In this document: positions 48,972 through 56,809 of the stretch, one piece after another
How the letters are laid out: each line of letters starts with the position of its first letter
Numbering within the stretch: position 1 is the stretch's first letter
Assembly (NCBI RefSeq): GCF_003999975.1
Contig: NZ_RJAC01000002.1
Coordinates: 791,869 to 855,868, forward strand
Source of the DNA: Actinoplanes solisilvae
Lineage (GTDB): Bacteria > Actinomycetota > Actinomycetes > Mycobacteriales > Micromonosporaceae
Direction of reading: 5' to 3'
DNA length: 64,000 nucleotides
Notes under the pieces: generated by a model
Database searches by the model: none
Told to the model about the DNA's origin: nothing
What the model saw: the letters and a program-made list of their open reading frames with translations, nothing else
Program-made: the position numbers and the translations under genes

Positions 48972-50332
48972 GACACCGGCAGCCGCAACGTGAAGGTGCT
49001 GCCCTCGCCGAAGGCCGAGTCGACGCGCAGGGCGCCGCCGAGGATCGCGGCCAGCCGGCGCGCGTAGGGCAGGCCGAGACCGGTGCCTTTGCCGCTGAGC
49101 GCCTTGCTGCCGGGCACCTGATAGAACTCCTCGAAGACGCGCTCGTGCAGCTCGTCGGGGATGCCGGTGCCGGTGTCGGCGACCGTGAACTCCACGTCGG
49201 AGCCGGCCTCGCGCACGCTGAGCCGCACCTCGCCCTCGGCGGTGAACTTGAGCGCGTTGGTGAGCAGGTTGCGCAGCACCCGGGCAAGCAGCACCTCGTC
49301 GGAGCGCATCGACGCCACAGCCGGCTCGTCGATGCGGAAGTCGACCTCGGGACGGGTGGCCAGCGGTCGCAGCGTGCCCCGCAACTGGCCGAAGACGGCC
49401 CTGAGATCGACCTGCTCCCAATTCGGCTCTATCCGCCCGGCCTCGGCCTTGGCCAGGTCGAGCAGGTCGTTGACCAGGGAGAGAAGGTCTCTCGCGGAAC
49501 CGCGGATCAGGTCGACCTGACGGTGCTGCTCGACGGTGAGCGGGTCGGACCCCTCGTCGCCCAGCAGGCGGCTCAGGCCGATGACCGCCGTGACCGGGGC
49601 GCGCAGCTCGTGGCTGACGTTGGCCAGGAACCGGCTCTTCGCCTCGCTGGCCGCGGCGAGCTGCTCGGATTTCTCGTCGAGCTCGGCATAGAGGGCCACG
49701 ACGCCGCGGTTCGTCTCCTCCAGCTCCTCGGAGAGCTGGTGATAGAGCGCCATGACGCCGCGGTTGGTCTCCTCGAGCTCGGCGTTCAGCCGGGCCAGGT
49801 CGTCGCGCTGCGAGCGCACCTCGTCGAGGGCGGCGATGAGCTGCTCATTCTGCACGTGCAGCTCGTCGGCCGGGCTCGACGGGACGTGCCGGGACAGCCC
49901 GGCGCGGATCTCTTCCATCCGTTCCGGGGTCAGCCTCTGCGCACTCGCCGGCAAACGTCGGGCCATCCAGACGACCGTACCGGTCCCACCGTCCTCGACC
50001 TCCATCTTGTCCACCAGGCGGCCGACATGTCCCAGCTCTTCCCGAAGCCGGCCATGATCACCGCGCGGCGGCCCTTCCACGGCCACCCGCAAGGCTGTGA
50101 ATACCCCGTCCTGGCGAATCGTGAACGTCACATCCGCATCGGCTCCCTCGGCCAGCACCACCCGGCCCACCTCGCTCAGGGCGGTCGCGAGCCGGGTCTG
50201 GTCCTGCCGCTCGAGGCCCACCTCGCGGGCCACCTCGCGGCCGAGCTGACGGACCACGAAAATGTCCTGCTCCACCCGCAGCCGCAGGCGCATCAGCGGT
50301 CCCGGCCCGCGCTCCGGCCCGCCGGTGGTCAT
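48968..50332 (-). CDS. Histidine kinase with degenerate RsbT-like N-terminal domain
   Basis: A 454-residue soluble kinase. Residues 18-130 align with RsbT: EQDIFVVRQLGREVAREVGLERQDQTRLATALSEVGR parallels DVVRVRQLVRTLAVAVKLSLVDQTKVVTAASELARN in the neighbouring RsbT, but the N-box Asn is replaced and the glycine boxes are not visible, so this part probably binds without catalysis. A coiled coil with a duplicated EELEETNRGV motif (160-230), HisKA with His241 (NVSHELRAPV) and HATPase (LLTNALKF, DTGTGIPDE, GTGLGLPYARRLAAILGG) follow. It probably docks on the stressosome and phosphorylates the next gene product. Confidence 0.9.
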   Translation of the reverse strand: MTTGGPERGPGPLMRLRLRVEQDIFVVRQLGREVAREVGLERQDQTRLATALSEVGRVVLAEGADADVTFTIRQDGVFTALRVAVEGPPRGDHGRLREELGHVGRLVDKMEVEDGGTGTVVWMARRLPASAQRLTPERMEEIRAGLSRHVPSSPADELHVQNEQLIAALDEVRSQRDDLARLNAELEETNRGVMALYHQLSEELEETNRGVVALYAELDEKSEQLAAASEAKSRFLANVSHELRAPVTAVIGLSRLLGDEGSDPLTVEQHRQVDLIRGSARDLLSLVNDLLDLAKAEAGRIEPNWEQVDLRAVFGQLRGTLRPLATRPEVDFRIDEPAVASMRSDEVLLARVLRNLLTNALKFTAEGEVRLSVREAGSDVEFTVADTGTGIPDELHERVFEEFYQVPGSKALSGKGTGLGLPYARRLAAILGGALRVDSAFGEGSTFTLRLPVS

Positions 50333-51360
50333 GGCAACCGGGCCACGAGCACGCCGGCGTCGTCGCGGCGGACCCCGGCGTCGCGCAGAACCGTCGCCGC
50401 GATGACGAGCGGTGAGTGGGTGATCAGCCCCGGATAGTCGGACGGGCTCCACCGGTCGGCCACGCCGTCGGAATGCATGAGGACGACGCCGTCCGGCGTG
50501 ATCGGATAGTCGAACTGCCGGATCTGACGGCGCTGGTGGCCGGCGATGCCCGGCAGCGAGACCATGCCACGGCGGGCACCGCCGCCCGACACCACGGTGC
50601 CGGCGATGTTGCCGAGGCCGGCGTAGCGCACCAGGCCGGCGTCCGGGTCGAGCTCGGCGATCGCCACAGCAGCCCCGCGAGTGTGGTTCAGTCTCTTGTG
50701 CACCAGCTCGAGCACGGCCGAGGGCGGTGCCGCGGGCCCGTCGTGGAACGCGCGGACCGCCTGATGGGCCGCCGCCGCGGCGAGGCCGCCGTGGCCCAGC
50801 CCGTCGCACATCATCACCTGACGGCGGCCCTCGGCGTCGCGCACGGCGAAGGCGTCGCCGCTGACCGGCTCCCCGGTCAGCGGACGGGTCAGCCCGGCGG
50901 CCCAGACACTTGCCGGCGCCCCGGCGGGCCAGACCTGAACGGCGAGCACGGTGCCCTTGCCGGGCGTGGAATGAAGGTCGTACCAGGACGCCTGGCGGAC
51001 GATCGCGCCCAGCCCGATGCCGAGGGTGCCGGCCGTGGAGTGCCCGTCGCCGACCGAGTGCAACAGGTCGGCCATGCCCGGCCCACGGTCGACCACGACG
51101 AGCTCGACCCCGGCCTGCTCGGGCGTGCGCACCGGGCGCACCAGCACGACTCCCTCGTCGGCGTGCTTGGCCAGGTTTCCGGCGGCCTCGGCGGCGACGA
51201 TCGACAGGTCCGCGATGCTGCGCTCGGGCATGCCGAGCTCCACGGCCAGGCGTTCAGCCGCTCTTCGTACGGCGGAAGCGCTCGCGGCGGCCTCCACCCG
51301 GAACCAGACTCCCTCGTCGAGAAGTCCCTCGGGTAGCGACGCCACCGCGCCTCCGCTCAT
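50329..51360 (-). CDS. RsbX-like protein: ATP-binding domain fused to SpoIIE/PP2C phosphatase
   Basis: A 343-residue protein. The N-terminal 140 residues are an RsbT/RsbW-type ATPase (AAEAAGNLAKHADEG, DRGPGMADL, GTLGIGLGAIVRQA). The C-terminal 190 residues are a compact PP2C domain (SGDAFAVRDAEGRRQVMMCDGLGHGGLAAAAA, VLMHSDGVADRW, DDAGVLVARL), like RsbX, which resets phosphorylated RsbR and RsbS. It overlaps rsbT and the kinase gene by ATGA on each side. ATG 51360 is preferred over 51369 for the overlap. Confidence 0.9.
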   Translation of the reverse strand: MSGGAVASLPEGLLDEGVWFRVEAAASASAVRRAAERLAVELGMPERSIADLSIVAAEAAGNLAKHADEGVVLVRPVRTPEQAGVELVVVDRGPGMADLLHSVGDGHSTAGTLGIGLGAIVRQASWYDLHSTPGKGTVLAVQVWPAGAPASVWAAGLTRPLTGEPVSGDAFAVRDAEGRRQVMMCDGLGHGGLAAAAAHQAVRAFHDGPAAPPSAVLELVHKRLNHTRGAAVAIAELDPDAGLVRYAGLGNIAGTVVSGGGARRGMVSLPGIAGHQRRQIRQFDYPITPDGVVLMHSDGVADRWSPSDYPGLITHSPLVIAATVLRDAGVRRDDAGVLVARLP

Positions 51361-51761
51361 CGGCACCACTTGGTTACGGTAATGCTCGTACCCTCGCCCA
51401 CCGCGGTAGCGATGTCGAATTCGTCGACGAGCCGCCGGGCGCCGCTCAGGCCCAGGCCGAGCCCACCGCCGGTCGTGTAGCCGTCGGTGAAGGCCATGTC
51501 AAGATCGGCGATGCCGGGCCCCTGGTCGGCGAAGGTGATGCGGATGCCCTTGCGGCGGCCGTTGTCGACCGGGCCGGCCTCGACCGAGCCGCCCCCGCCG
51601 TAGACGAGCGTATTGCGCGCCAGTTCGCTCGCGGCGGTGACGACCTTGGTCTGGTCGACGAGGGAGAGCTTCACCGCGACGGCCAGCGTGCGGACGAGCT
51701 GGCGGACCCGGACGACGTCCTGGTCGGTGGTGACCTCGATCCGCTGGCTCTCGCCGTTCAC
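51357..51761 (-). CDS. rsbT: Stressosome serine/threonine kinase RsbT
   Basis: A 134-residue GHKL kinase. N box ASELARNTLVYGGGG, G1 FADQGPGIADLDMAFTDG, and G2 GGGLGLGLSGARRLVDEFDI are intact. RsbT phosphorylates RsbR and RsbS in the stressosome, leaves the complex on stress and activates a downstream phosphatase. Both junctions are four-base overlaps. In Bacillus the target is RsbU; here candidates are the fused phosphatases encoded downstream. Confidence 0.95.
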   Translation of the reverse strand: MNGESQRIEVTTDQDVVRVRQLVRTLAVAVKLSLVDQTKVVTAASELARNTLVYGGGGSVEAGPVDNGRRKGIRITFADQGPGIADLDMAFTDGYTTGGGLGLGLSGARRLVDEFDIATAVGEGTSITVTKWCR

Positions 51762-52180
51762 GACGTGATTACCGCGGACGTGCCGGTGTCGTCCTCGTCC
51801 TCTTTTTCGTCGCCGTCGCTGTCGTCGCCACGCTCGCGTTCCAACAGCGCCATGCCCAACTCGACATTGAGCGCCGTACGGATGCCGGGCAGCGACAGAC
51901 CCAGCTCGACAAGGGTGATCGCGACCGCGGGACGCATGCCCACCACGACGGTGTCGGCGTCGAGCACCTTCGAGATCGAGGCGATGGTGGCGAGCGTACG
52001 GCCGACGAAGGAGTCGACGATGTCGAGCGCGCTGATGTCGATGATCACGCCGTGGCAGCCGGTGGCGACGATCCGGTCCGCCAGGTCTTCCTGAAGTCGC
52101 AGGGCGACCTGGTCCTCCATGTCGATCTGGATGGAGACGAGGAGGATGTCGCCGATCTTGAGGATCGGAACCCGCTCCAC
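51758..52180 (-). CDS. rsbS: Stressosome scaffold RsbS (STAS)
   Basis: A 140-residue STAS protein that forms the stressosome core with RsbR and holds RsbT. Start MERVPILKIGDILLVSIQIDMEDQ is RsbS-typical. The phosphorylated Ser is Ser57 in DISALDIVDSFVGR, equivalent to Bacillus Ser59. Unusually it carries an extra acidic C-terminal tail of about 20 residues (ERERGDDSDGDEKEDEDD). It lies one base after the rsbR stop. Confidence 0.95.
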   Translation of the reverse strand: MERVPILKIGDILLVSIQIDMEDQVALRLQEDLADRIVATGCHGVIIDISALDIVDSFVGRTLATIASISKVLDADTVVVGMRPAVAITLVELGLSLPGIRTALNVELGMALLERERGDDSDGDEKEDEDDTGTSAVITS

Positions 52181-52181
52181 G

Positions 52182-53009
52182 TCAGCGCACCTTCTTATTG
52201 GTACGCGCGAGAACGTAGCGCAGGGCGTCAGCCAGCGAGGCCTTGGTGGCGATGTCGCCGAACTCGATGCCCAGCGCGACGATCGTCTGCGCGATCTGCG
52301 GGCGGATGCCGGAAATAATGCAGTCGGCGCCCATCAGCCGGGCCGCCACCACGGTCTTGAGGATGTGCTGGGCGACCTGGGTGTCGACGGCCGGCACGCC
52401 GGTGATGTCGATGATCGCGTACGGCGATCCGGTGTCGACCAGGGTCTGCAGCAGCCGCTCCATCACCACCTGGGCCCGGGCCGAGTCGAGCGTGCCGACC
52501 AGCGGGACGGCGACGACGCCCTCCCAGAGCTTCACCACCGGCGTGGAGAGCTCGAGCAACTGCTCGGCCTGGTCGGCGATCAGCTCCTCGCGCACCCGCA
52601 CGTAGCTGTCGAAGGTGAACAGCGCCGCCTCGTCCACGAAAGAGGAGAACGCGACGTAGTCACGGAGGCTGGCACCGTCGCCGAGGATGCCGAGGACGGC
52701 GTCCTTCAACGCGATGACACTCACGGCCGTCTCGGTGGCGCTGAACCCCTGCCGCGCCCGGTTCGTGCTCAGCTCGCTGAGTTGCGCGCGCAGCTCAGCG
52801 GCCGACTCGGCGGAGAGATCCTGCGCGGCGCCGGACAGCGCCTGTTGAAAACCGCGTCGCAACTCGGAGGTCTGCCGCCGCAACTCGGCCTGGCTCAGCC
52901 GGCCGCGCAGCGAAGTGGCCACCCGGTCGGTCCAGGCCGCGACCAAGGTGTCCTCGTGCTCCTCGAGCAGAGCGGCGAAGCGGGCCGCCTCATCCGCACT
53001 CAGCGTCAC
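52182..53009 (-). CDS. rsbR: Stressosome sensor RsbR
   Basis: A 275-residue RsbR paralogue. The N-terminal 150 residues are an all-helical RsbRD-like sensory domain (no haem-globin residues obvious). The C-terminal STAS domain (about 155-270) has the expected phospho-sites: Thr210 in DITGVPAVDTQVAQ and a Ser in VGTLDSARAQ where Bacillus has Thr171. First gene of the six-gene operon. The signal sensed is unknown. Confidence 0.93.
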   Translation of the reverse strand: MTLSADEAARFAALLEEHEDTLVAAWTDRVATSLRGRLSQAELRRQTSELRRGFQQALSGAAQDLSAESAAELRAQLSELSTNRARQGFSATETAVSVIALKDAVLGILGDGASLRDYVAFSSFVDEAALFTFDSYVRVREELIADQAEQLLELSTPVVKLWEGVVAVPLVGTLDSARAQVVMERLLQTLVDTGSPYAIIDITGVPAVDTQVAQHILKTVVAARLMGADCIISGIRPQIAQTIVALGIEFGDIATKASLADALRYVLARTNKKVR

Positions 53010-53172
53010 CGCTGCCTCCCGACTGATCTCGTCTGCAACGGGCGGACTTTACCATCGTGAGGCCGAATACTTGCTGCGAGCCAAATAATGCGGCGGGCTT
53101 CCGACGATGCGCCCCGTTCTGCGCGCGGAGGGTGTCTTGGAGTACCGTTCAGCACATAACTGGAGGTCCTGA

Positions 53173-53526
53173 ATGTCTCTGACGGTACAAACGGAACAGC
53201 GCGCCGACATGGTCGTCGTGTCGGTCGCGGGTGAGCTGGACATGGCCACCGCGCCCCAGCTTCAGGACCAGATCAGCGACCTTCTCGAGAAGGGCCGCAC
53301 CCGTCTGGTCTTCGACCTCGCCGAGGTGTCGTTCTGCGACTCCACCGGGCTGTCGGTCTTCGTCCGGGCAAAGAACAGCACCGACGACGCCGGTGGCACC
53401 GTCCGCCTGGCCGCGCCGCAGCGGGGCGTGCTCCGCATCCTCGAGGTGAGCGGTCTGGTCGAGGTGCTGCGCACCTACCCGACGGTCGACGAGGCGGTCA
53501 CCGCCCAAGAGCCCGCGCTCGACTGA
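53173..53526 (+). CDS. STAS-domain anti-sigma factor antagonist (BldG-like)
   Basis: A 117-residue STAS protein: LTVQTEQRADMVVVSVAGELDMATAPQLQDQI, with phosphorylatable Ser57 in VSFCDSTGLSVFVRAKN. It resembles BldG/RsbV antagonists. It is divergent from rsbR with 163 bases between, and GGAGG precedes the ATG. Its location makes it a good candidate substrate for the kinases and phosphatases of the stressosome operon. Confidence 0.92.
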   Translation: MSLTVQTEQRADMVVVSVAGELDMATAPQLQDQISDLLEKGRTRLVFDLAEVSFCDSTGLSVFVRAKNSTDDAGGTVRLAAPQRGVLRILEVSGLVEVLRTYPTVDEAVTAQEPALD

Positions 53527-53545
53527 CACACCTATCCACGTCGAT

Positions 53546-53574
53546 CCGGTCGGCGATAGTTTGTCGCCGACCGG
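53546..53574 (+). terminator. Hairpin between the STAS gene and mscL
   Basis: CCGGTCGGCGA and TCGCCGACCGG form a perfect 11-bp stem with a seven-base loop, 20 bases after the STAS stop and 50 before mscL. No T tract follows, so it may be a terminator or leader structure. Confidence 0.6.
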
Positions 53575-53623
53575 TCGTGGGCACCTGCGGCCGGACGATC
53601 CCCAGGCTGACGCAGGAGTGCAC

Positions 53624-54061
53624 GTGAAAAAGATGTTTCAGGGCTTCAAAGACTTCATCATGCGCGGCAACGTTGTCGACCTCGCGGTCGGCATCGTCAT
53701 CGGTGCCGCGTTCACCGGAGTCGTCAGCGGCTTCACCAAAGGCTTCATCGAGCCCCTGATCAAGCTCATGAGCGGCGGCACCGGAGTCAAGGCGGGAACC
53801 TTCTCGGTCCGGGGGGTCGTCTTCGACGTCGCCGGCTTCCTCAACTCGGTGATCACGTTCCTGATCACCGCCGCGGTGCTCTACTTCTTCGTGGTGCTGC
53901 CGCTGAACATGCTGGCCGAGCGCCGCCGCCGCGGCGAGGAGCCCCCGCCGAAGACGCCCGCCGAGGACATCATCCTGCTCACCCAGATCCGCGACGCGCT
54001 CGTCACGCAGCAGTCCCGCGCGTACGGCGACACGCCCGGGCGGCACGAGCCGCCGCGCTGA
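53624..54061 (+). CDS. mscL: Large-conductance mechanosensitive channel MscL
   Basis: A 145-residue channel that opens on hypo-osmotic shock. The start MFQGFKDFIMRGNVVDLAVGIVIGAAFTGVVSGF gives the N-terminal helix and TM1 pore, and FLNSVITFLITAAVLYFFVVLPLNML gives TM2. The C-terminal bundle PPPKTPAEDIILLTQIRDALV is conserved. GTG 53624 has AGGAG five bases upstream. Its place next to osmotic-type stress signalling may be meaningful or chance. Confidence 0.95.
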   Translation: MKKMFQGFKDFIMRGNVVDLAVGIVIGAAFTGVVSGFTKGFIEPLIKLMSGGTGVKAGTFSVRGVVFDVAGFLNSVITFLITAAVLYFFVVLPLNMLAERRRRGEEPPPKTPAEDIILLTQIRDALVTQQSRAYGDTPGRHEPPR

Positions 54062-54096
54062 GCGTCACTAAAAAGATCAACCCCGGTCCACCAAGT

Positions 54097-54112
54097 TCGA
54101 ACAGATGTTCGA
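54097..54112 (+). promoter_or_regulatory. Perfect LexA-type SOS box
   Basis: TCGAACAGATGTTCGA exactly matches the Gram-positive/actinobacterial SOS-box pattern TCGAAC-N4-GTTCGA. It ends 12 bases before the ATG of the 77-residue gene. A -10-like TACGCT (54113-54118) follows directly, giving a probable leaderless transcript that LexA would block. Confidence 0.75.
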
Positions 54113-54124
54113 TACGCTGCCGAG

Positions 54125-54358
54125 ATGGAGCAGCGTAAGCACTGGTGGAACGGCAAGTGGGGCCGTGTCGCCCGCAAAGACGTCTACCTGCGGGTGAGTG
54201 GCGACCAGTGGTATGTCGAGCAGCGCGCGGGCGGCGCCGACGGCGTCTCACACTTCTTCGAGTACGACAGCGAAGACGAGGCGCTGAACACCGTGCGCGC
54301 GCTGCTGTCCTCCCCCGGCGACTGGCGCGAACTCTCCGTCCGTCCGCCCCTCCGCTGA
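54125..54358 (+). CDS. Small protein of unknown function, probably SOS-controlled
   Basis: A 77-residue soluble protein: MEQRKHWWNGKWGRVARKD, then VYLRVSGDQWYVEQRAGG and SHFFEYDSEDEALNTVRALLSS. It is Trp- and Arg-rich at the N-terminus with an alternating beta-helix pattern; no known domain is recognised. The perfect SOS box 12 bases upstream and absence of a ribosome-binding site suggest a leaderless, DNA-damage-inducible gene. It lies 63 bases after mscL. A role in DNA damage response is inference from the promoter only. Confidence 0.8.
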   Translation: MEQRKHWWNGKWGRVARKDVYLRVSGDQWYVEQRAGGADGVSHFFEYDSEDEALNTVRALLSSPGDWRELSVRPPLR

Positions 54359-54396
54359 CTTACGCTCCCGCTGCTCCCATCGCCACACGCAGGCCC

Positions 54397-54475
54397 CGCT
54401 CCGCGCCAGTTCCGCTCCGCGACGGTTCCGCTCGCGCCGGTTCCTCCCCGCGCCGGCCCTGATCCGCGCCGGCCC
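54397..54475. repeat. Degenerate 16-bp tandem repeat
   Basis: Five imperfect units of 15-16 bp related to CGCTCCGCGCCGGTTC lie in the gap between the 77-residue gene and the zf-HC2 gene. The remainder of the gap (54359-54546) shows no gene. Confidence 0.55.
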
Positions 54476-54546
54476 GTTCCAGCCGGCCCCGCAGGGCTCG
54501 CGACCACGCTGTTCTCTCGCGCACACGAAAACCCACGCGGGAACCG

Positions 54547-55380
54547 TCAGGCCGCCTGGCGTTCGTCGGCCTCGGCGGTCATCGGGCCGGGCGGCACCAG
54601 GCGCAAGCCCGGACGGAACGACGGCGACGGCTCGGCGAGATCGTCATCGGGGTCGTTGTCGGCGAAGCGGGCACGCCAGCCGCTGACGGCCGAACGGCTC
54701 CCCGGCGGCGTGCTCACGAAGCCGCCCGGAATGCGCGACAGCGCCACGATCAGCAGATATCCGAGGATCACGAAGCCGTGGCTGACCAGCCGGGTCGCGT
54801 CGACCCGGCCCGCCGTGAGGTCGTTGACCGAGAGCAGCAGCAGGGTGCCGACGAAGGCCGTGAGCATCGGCACCAGGCCGGTCGGGCGGGTGCGCCGCAA
54901 CGCGATGAACAGGTAACCGGCGCCGACCGCGACGTTCCACGCGGCCGACTCGTGCCACAGGTGACCCGGCGTCGCGTCGAGCGAGGTGTGCACATGCGCC
55001 CCGACGACCCCGCCGCCGATCTGGTTGAGACCCAGAATCAGCTGTACGGCCCCCACGATCGCGAGCGCCACGAGCAGGGCGATGCCGAGGGGGAAGCGCC
55101 GCGGCAGCCCCACCCAGAAACGTGCCCGCGACCCCGCGACGGTTTCGACCGCGGCGAGCCCCGGGCGTGGGCTCGGCAACGCGGCCAGGATCGCCGCGCT
55201 CAGGTCGGGTGGTGTGGCCATGCTCGTGCTGGTCAGACGGTTGACCGTGGCCGCACGGTCGAGCCACTCCCGGCATCCGGCGCAGCCGGCCAGGTGCGCG
55301 TCGACCGCGGGGCGGTCGCCCGGGTCGTCCTCGCCGTCAAGCTGCGCCGAAAGCATCTCGCGCCACCGCTCACAAGCCAT
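54547..55380 (-). CDS. zf-HC2 anti-sigma-type zinc-finger membrane protein
   Basis: A 277-residue protein. The N-terminal 45 residues hold a zf-HC2 domain (CERWREMLSAQLDGED, then HLAGCAGC, the HxxxCxxC zinc ligands), typical of ZAS anti-sigma factors. After a linker come five or six helices (FPLGIALLVALAIVGAVQLILGL, ATRLVSHGFVILGYLLIVALS). ZAS proteins hold ECF sigma factors until redox or envelope signals release them. No ECF sigma gene is adjacent, which is unusual. Confidence 0.83.
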   Translation of the reverse strand: MACERWREMLSAQLDGEDDPGDRPAVDAHLAGCAGCREWLDRAATVNRLTSTSMATPPDLSAAILAALPSPRPGLAAVETVAGSRARFWVGLPRRFPLGIALLVALAIVGAVQLILGLNQIGGGVVGAHVHTSLDATPGHLWHESAAWNVAVGAGYLFIALRRTRPTGLVPMLTAFVGTLLLLSVNDLTAGRVDATRLVSHGFVILGYLLIVALSRIPGGFVSTPPGSRSAVSGWRARFADNDPDDDLAEPSPSFRPGLRLVPPGPMTAEADERQAA

Positions 55381-55592
55381 GTCCCCATAGTCGCGCGAGA
55401 CCGCCCCAGAGTTCCCACCGGCAGGCGCCCGATCTCAACCCGATGCAGCCAGAACAACGCCCGACGCAGCCGAAACAACGCGCCCTCCCTCACCCACCCC
55501 TCGTCGTGATCACCGGCCGGCGCGGCCCGCTGCCTAGGCCTTGTCGCGATTTTTCGGACTTGCGCGGCGAGCAGCACGGTTTGGAGGCGCGG
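55381..55592. other. Non-coding stretch upstream of the zf-HC2 gene
   Basis: No convincing gene. It should hold the zf-HC2 promoter (minus strand). A pair of 21-bp imperfect repeats related to GACGCAGCCGAAACAACGC lies at about 55440-55482. Confidence 0.4.
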
Positions 55593-55839
55593 ACAAGGCG
55601 GCGCGACGCGGACGAGAGGGCGCGACGCGGACGAGGAGGCGCGGCGCGGACGAGGGGGCGCGGCGCGGACGAGGGGGCGCGGCGCGGACGAGGGGGCGCG
55701 GCGCGGACGAGGGGGCGCGGCGCGGACGAGGGGGCGCGGCGCGGACGAGGGGGCGCGGCGCGGACGAGGGGGCGCGGCGCGGACGAGGGGGCGCGGCGCG
55801 GACGAGGGGGCGCGGCGCGGACGAGGGGGCGCGGCGCGG
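55593..55839. repeat. 19-bp minisatellite, about 13 copies
   Basis: Tandem units of ACGAGGGGGCGCGGCGCGG with a strict 19-bp period run from 55593 to 55839; the first three copies are diverged and the later ones nearly identical. Because 19 is not a multiple of three, every frame repeats after 57 bp, giving artificial open frames on both strands. A GGCGCGGGC triplet-like run follows to about 55890. The array lies downstream of the CGNR gene stop and upstream of the zf-HC2 gene; 55840-55996 shows no gene. Confidence 0.9.
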
Positions 55840-55996
55840 TACGGCTTGGGGCGAAACGGCTTGGGGCGGCGCGGGCGGCGCGGGCGGCGCGGTCAGGGTG
55901 AGTGGCGGGCCCACCCGGAACGGGTGCGGGGACGGTGAGTTCGCACGCAGCGGGACTGTGCCTCGCGAACTTTTCGGGAAGGCGTACGTAAAAGGG

Positions 55997-56635
55997 TTAA
56001 ATCAGGCTGGGCGGGCCCTGGACCGAGGGGCGCGGAGGCAGGGCCCCGCTGCCGCCCATCAGGCGCTTGCGCTCGCGGAAGGCGCGGAGGTTGGCCGTGT
56101 TTCCGCAGGTGCTGACGTCGTGCCAGACGCCGCTGTTGTTGCGGGACGTGTCGAAGAAGGCGGCCCGGCACTCGCTGTTGTTGCAGAGCTTGAGGCGCGG
56201 CCACAGGCCCGCTTGCTGAGCCAGCAACGCCTCGGCCCACAGGGCGGACGCGAGCCATCTCGTGCCGCGGCCGGCGGGGACCATGCGCACCCAGCCGTCG
56301 GCGTCGGGCACGAGGCTGACCGGCACGTCGGCGGGGGGCAGCGAACCGGCGGGGCCACTGGTGCCGCCGGCGAGGATGACGTTTTCGAAGGTGCTGCGGA
56401 GCCGGCGCAGGGAGCGCAGGTCGGACGACGAGATGAGCAGCGTCGGCGCGGGCAGGCCGGAGGCGCGTGACCAGGTGGCGAGGGCTTCGGTCAGCCAGCG
56501 TTGGGCATCATCGGCGTCGAGCAGCAGGTCGGTGCCGTAGGTCATGGGCGCGCGGGTGTTGAGCAGCTCTTGCAGGAGCGCCAAGCCGGCGGGGGCCTCC
56601 CGAACGCCGTGCCGGGCGCTGGCCATCCATGACAT
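55997..56635 (-). CDS. CGNR zinc-finger (ABATE) regulator
   Basis: A 212-residue protein with the ABATE N-terminal region (ELLNTRAPMTYGTDLLLDADDAQRWL) and a C-terminal CGNR zinc finger: LKLCNNSECRAAFFDTSRNNSGVWHDVSTCGNTANLRAFRERKR, with four Cys ligands (CxxxxC and CGN). The family is thought to bind DNA as stress-related regulators, but few members are studied. The start may be 56635 or 56626 (MASARHG). Confidence 0.9.
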   Translation of the reverse strand: MSWMASARHGVREAPAGLALLQELLNTRAPMTYGTDLLLDADDAQRWLTEALATWSRASGLPAPTLLISSSDLRSLRRLRSTFENVILAGGTSGPAGSLPPADVPVSLVPDADGWVRMVPAGRGTRWLASALWAEALLAQQAGLWPRLKLCNNSECRAAFFDTSRNNSGVWHDVSTCGNTANLRAFRERKRLMGGSGALPPRPSVQGPPSLI

Positions 56636-56809
56636 AGCCGAAGAGTACTTGATTCTGTTTCTTGACCAACCCGTCCGTGCGTCTGGTTTCCCCTTGAGAG
56701 ATCAGGTTTCATACCCGGGAATGGACCACTTGTGACGATTCGCCATAGTGCTGTGCGGCATCAGGGCGGGATAACGAAAATTTCCCGGTAATGATTGTCT
56801 CCATTGCCG

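Noticed and set aside
55541..56470. Long open frames across the minisatellite, up to 309 codons, on both strands
   Set aside because: They are produced by the 19-bp GC-rich tandem repeat, which is open in all frames. They contain no domain and overlap the well-supported CGNR gene.
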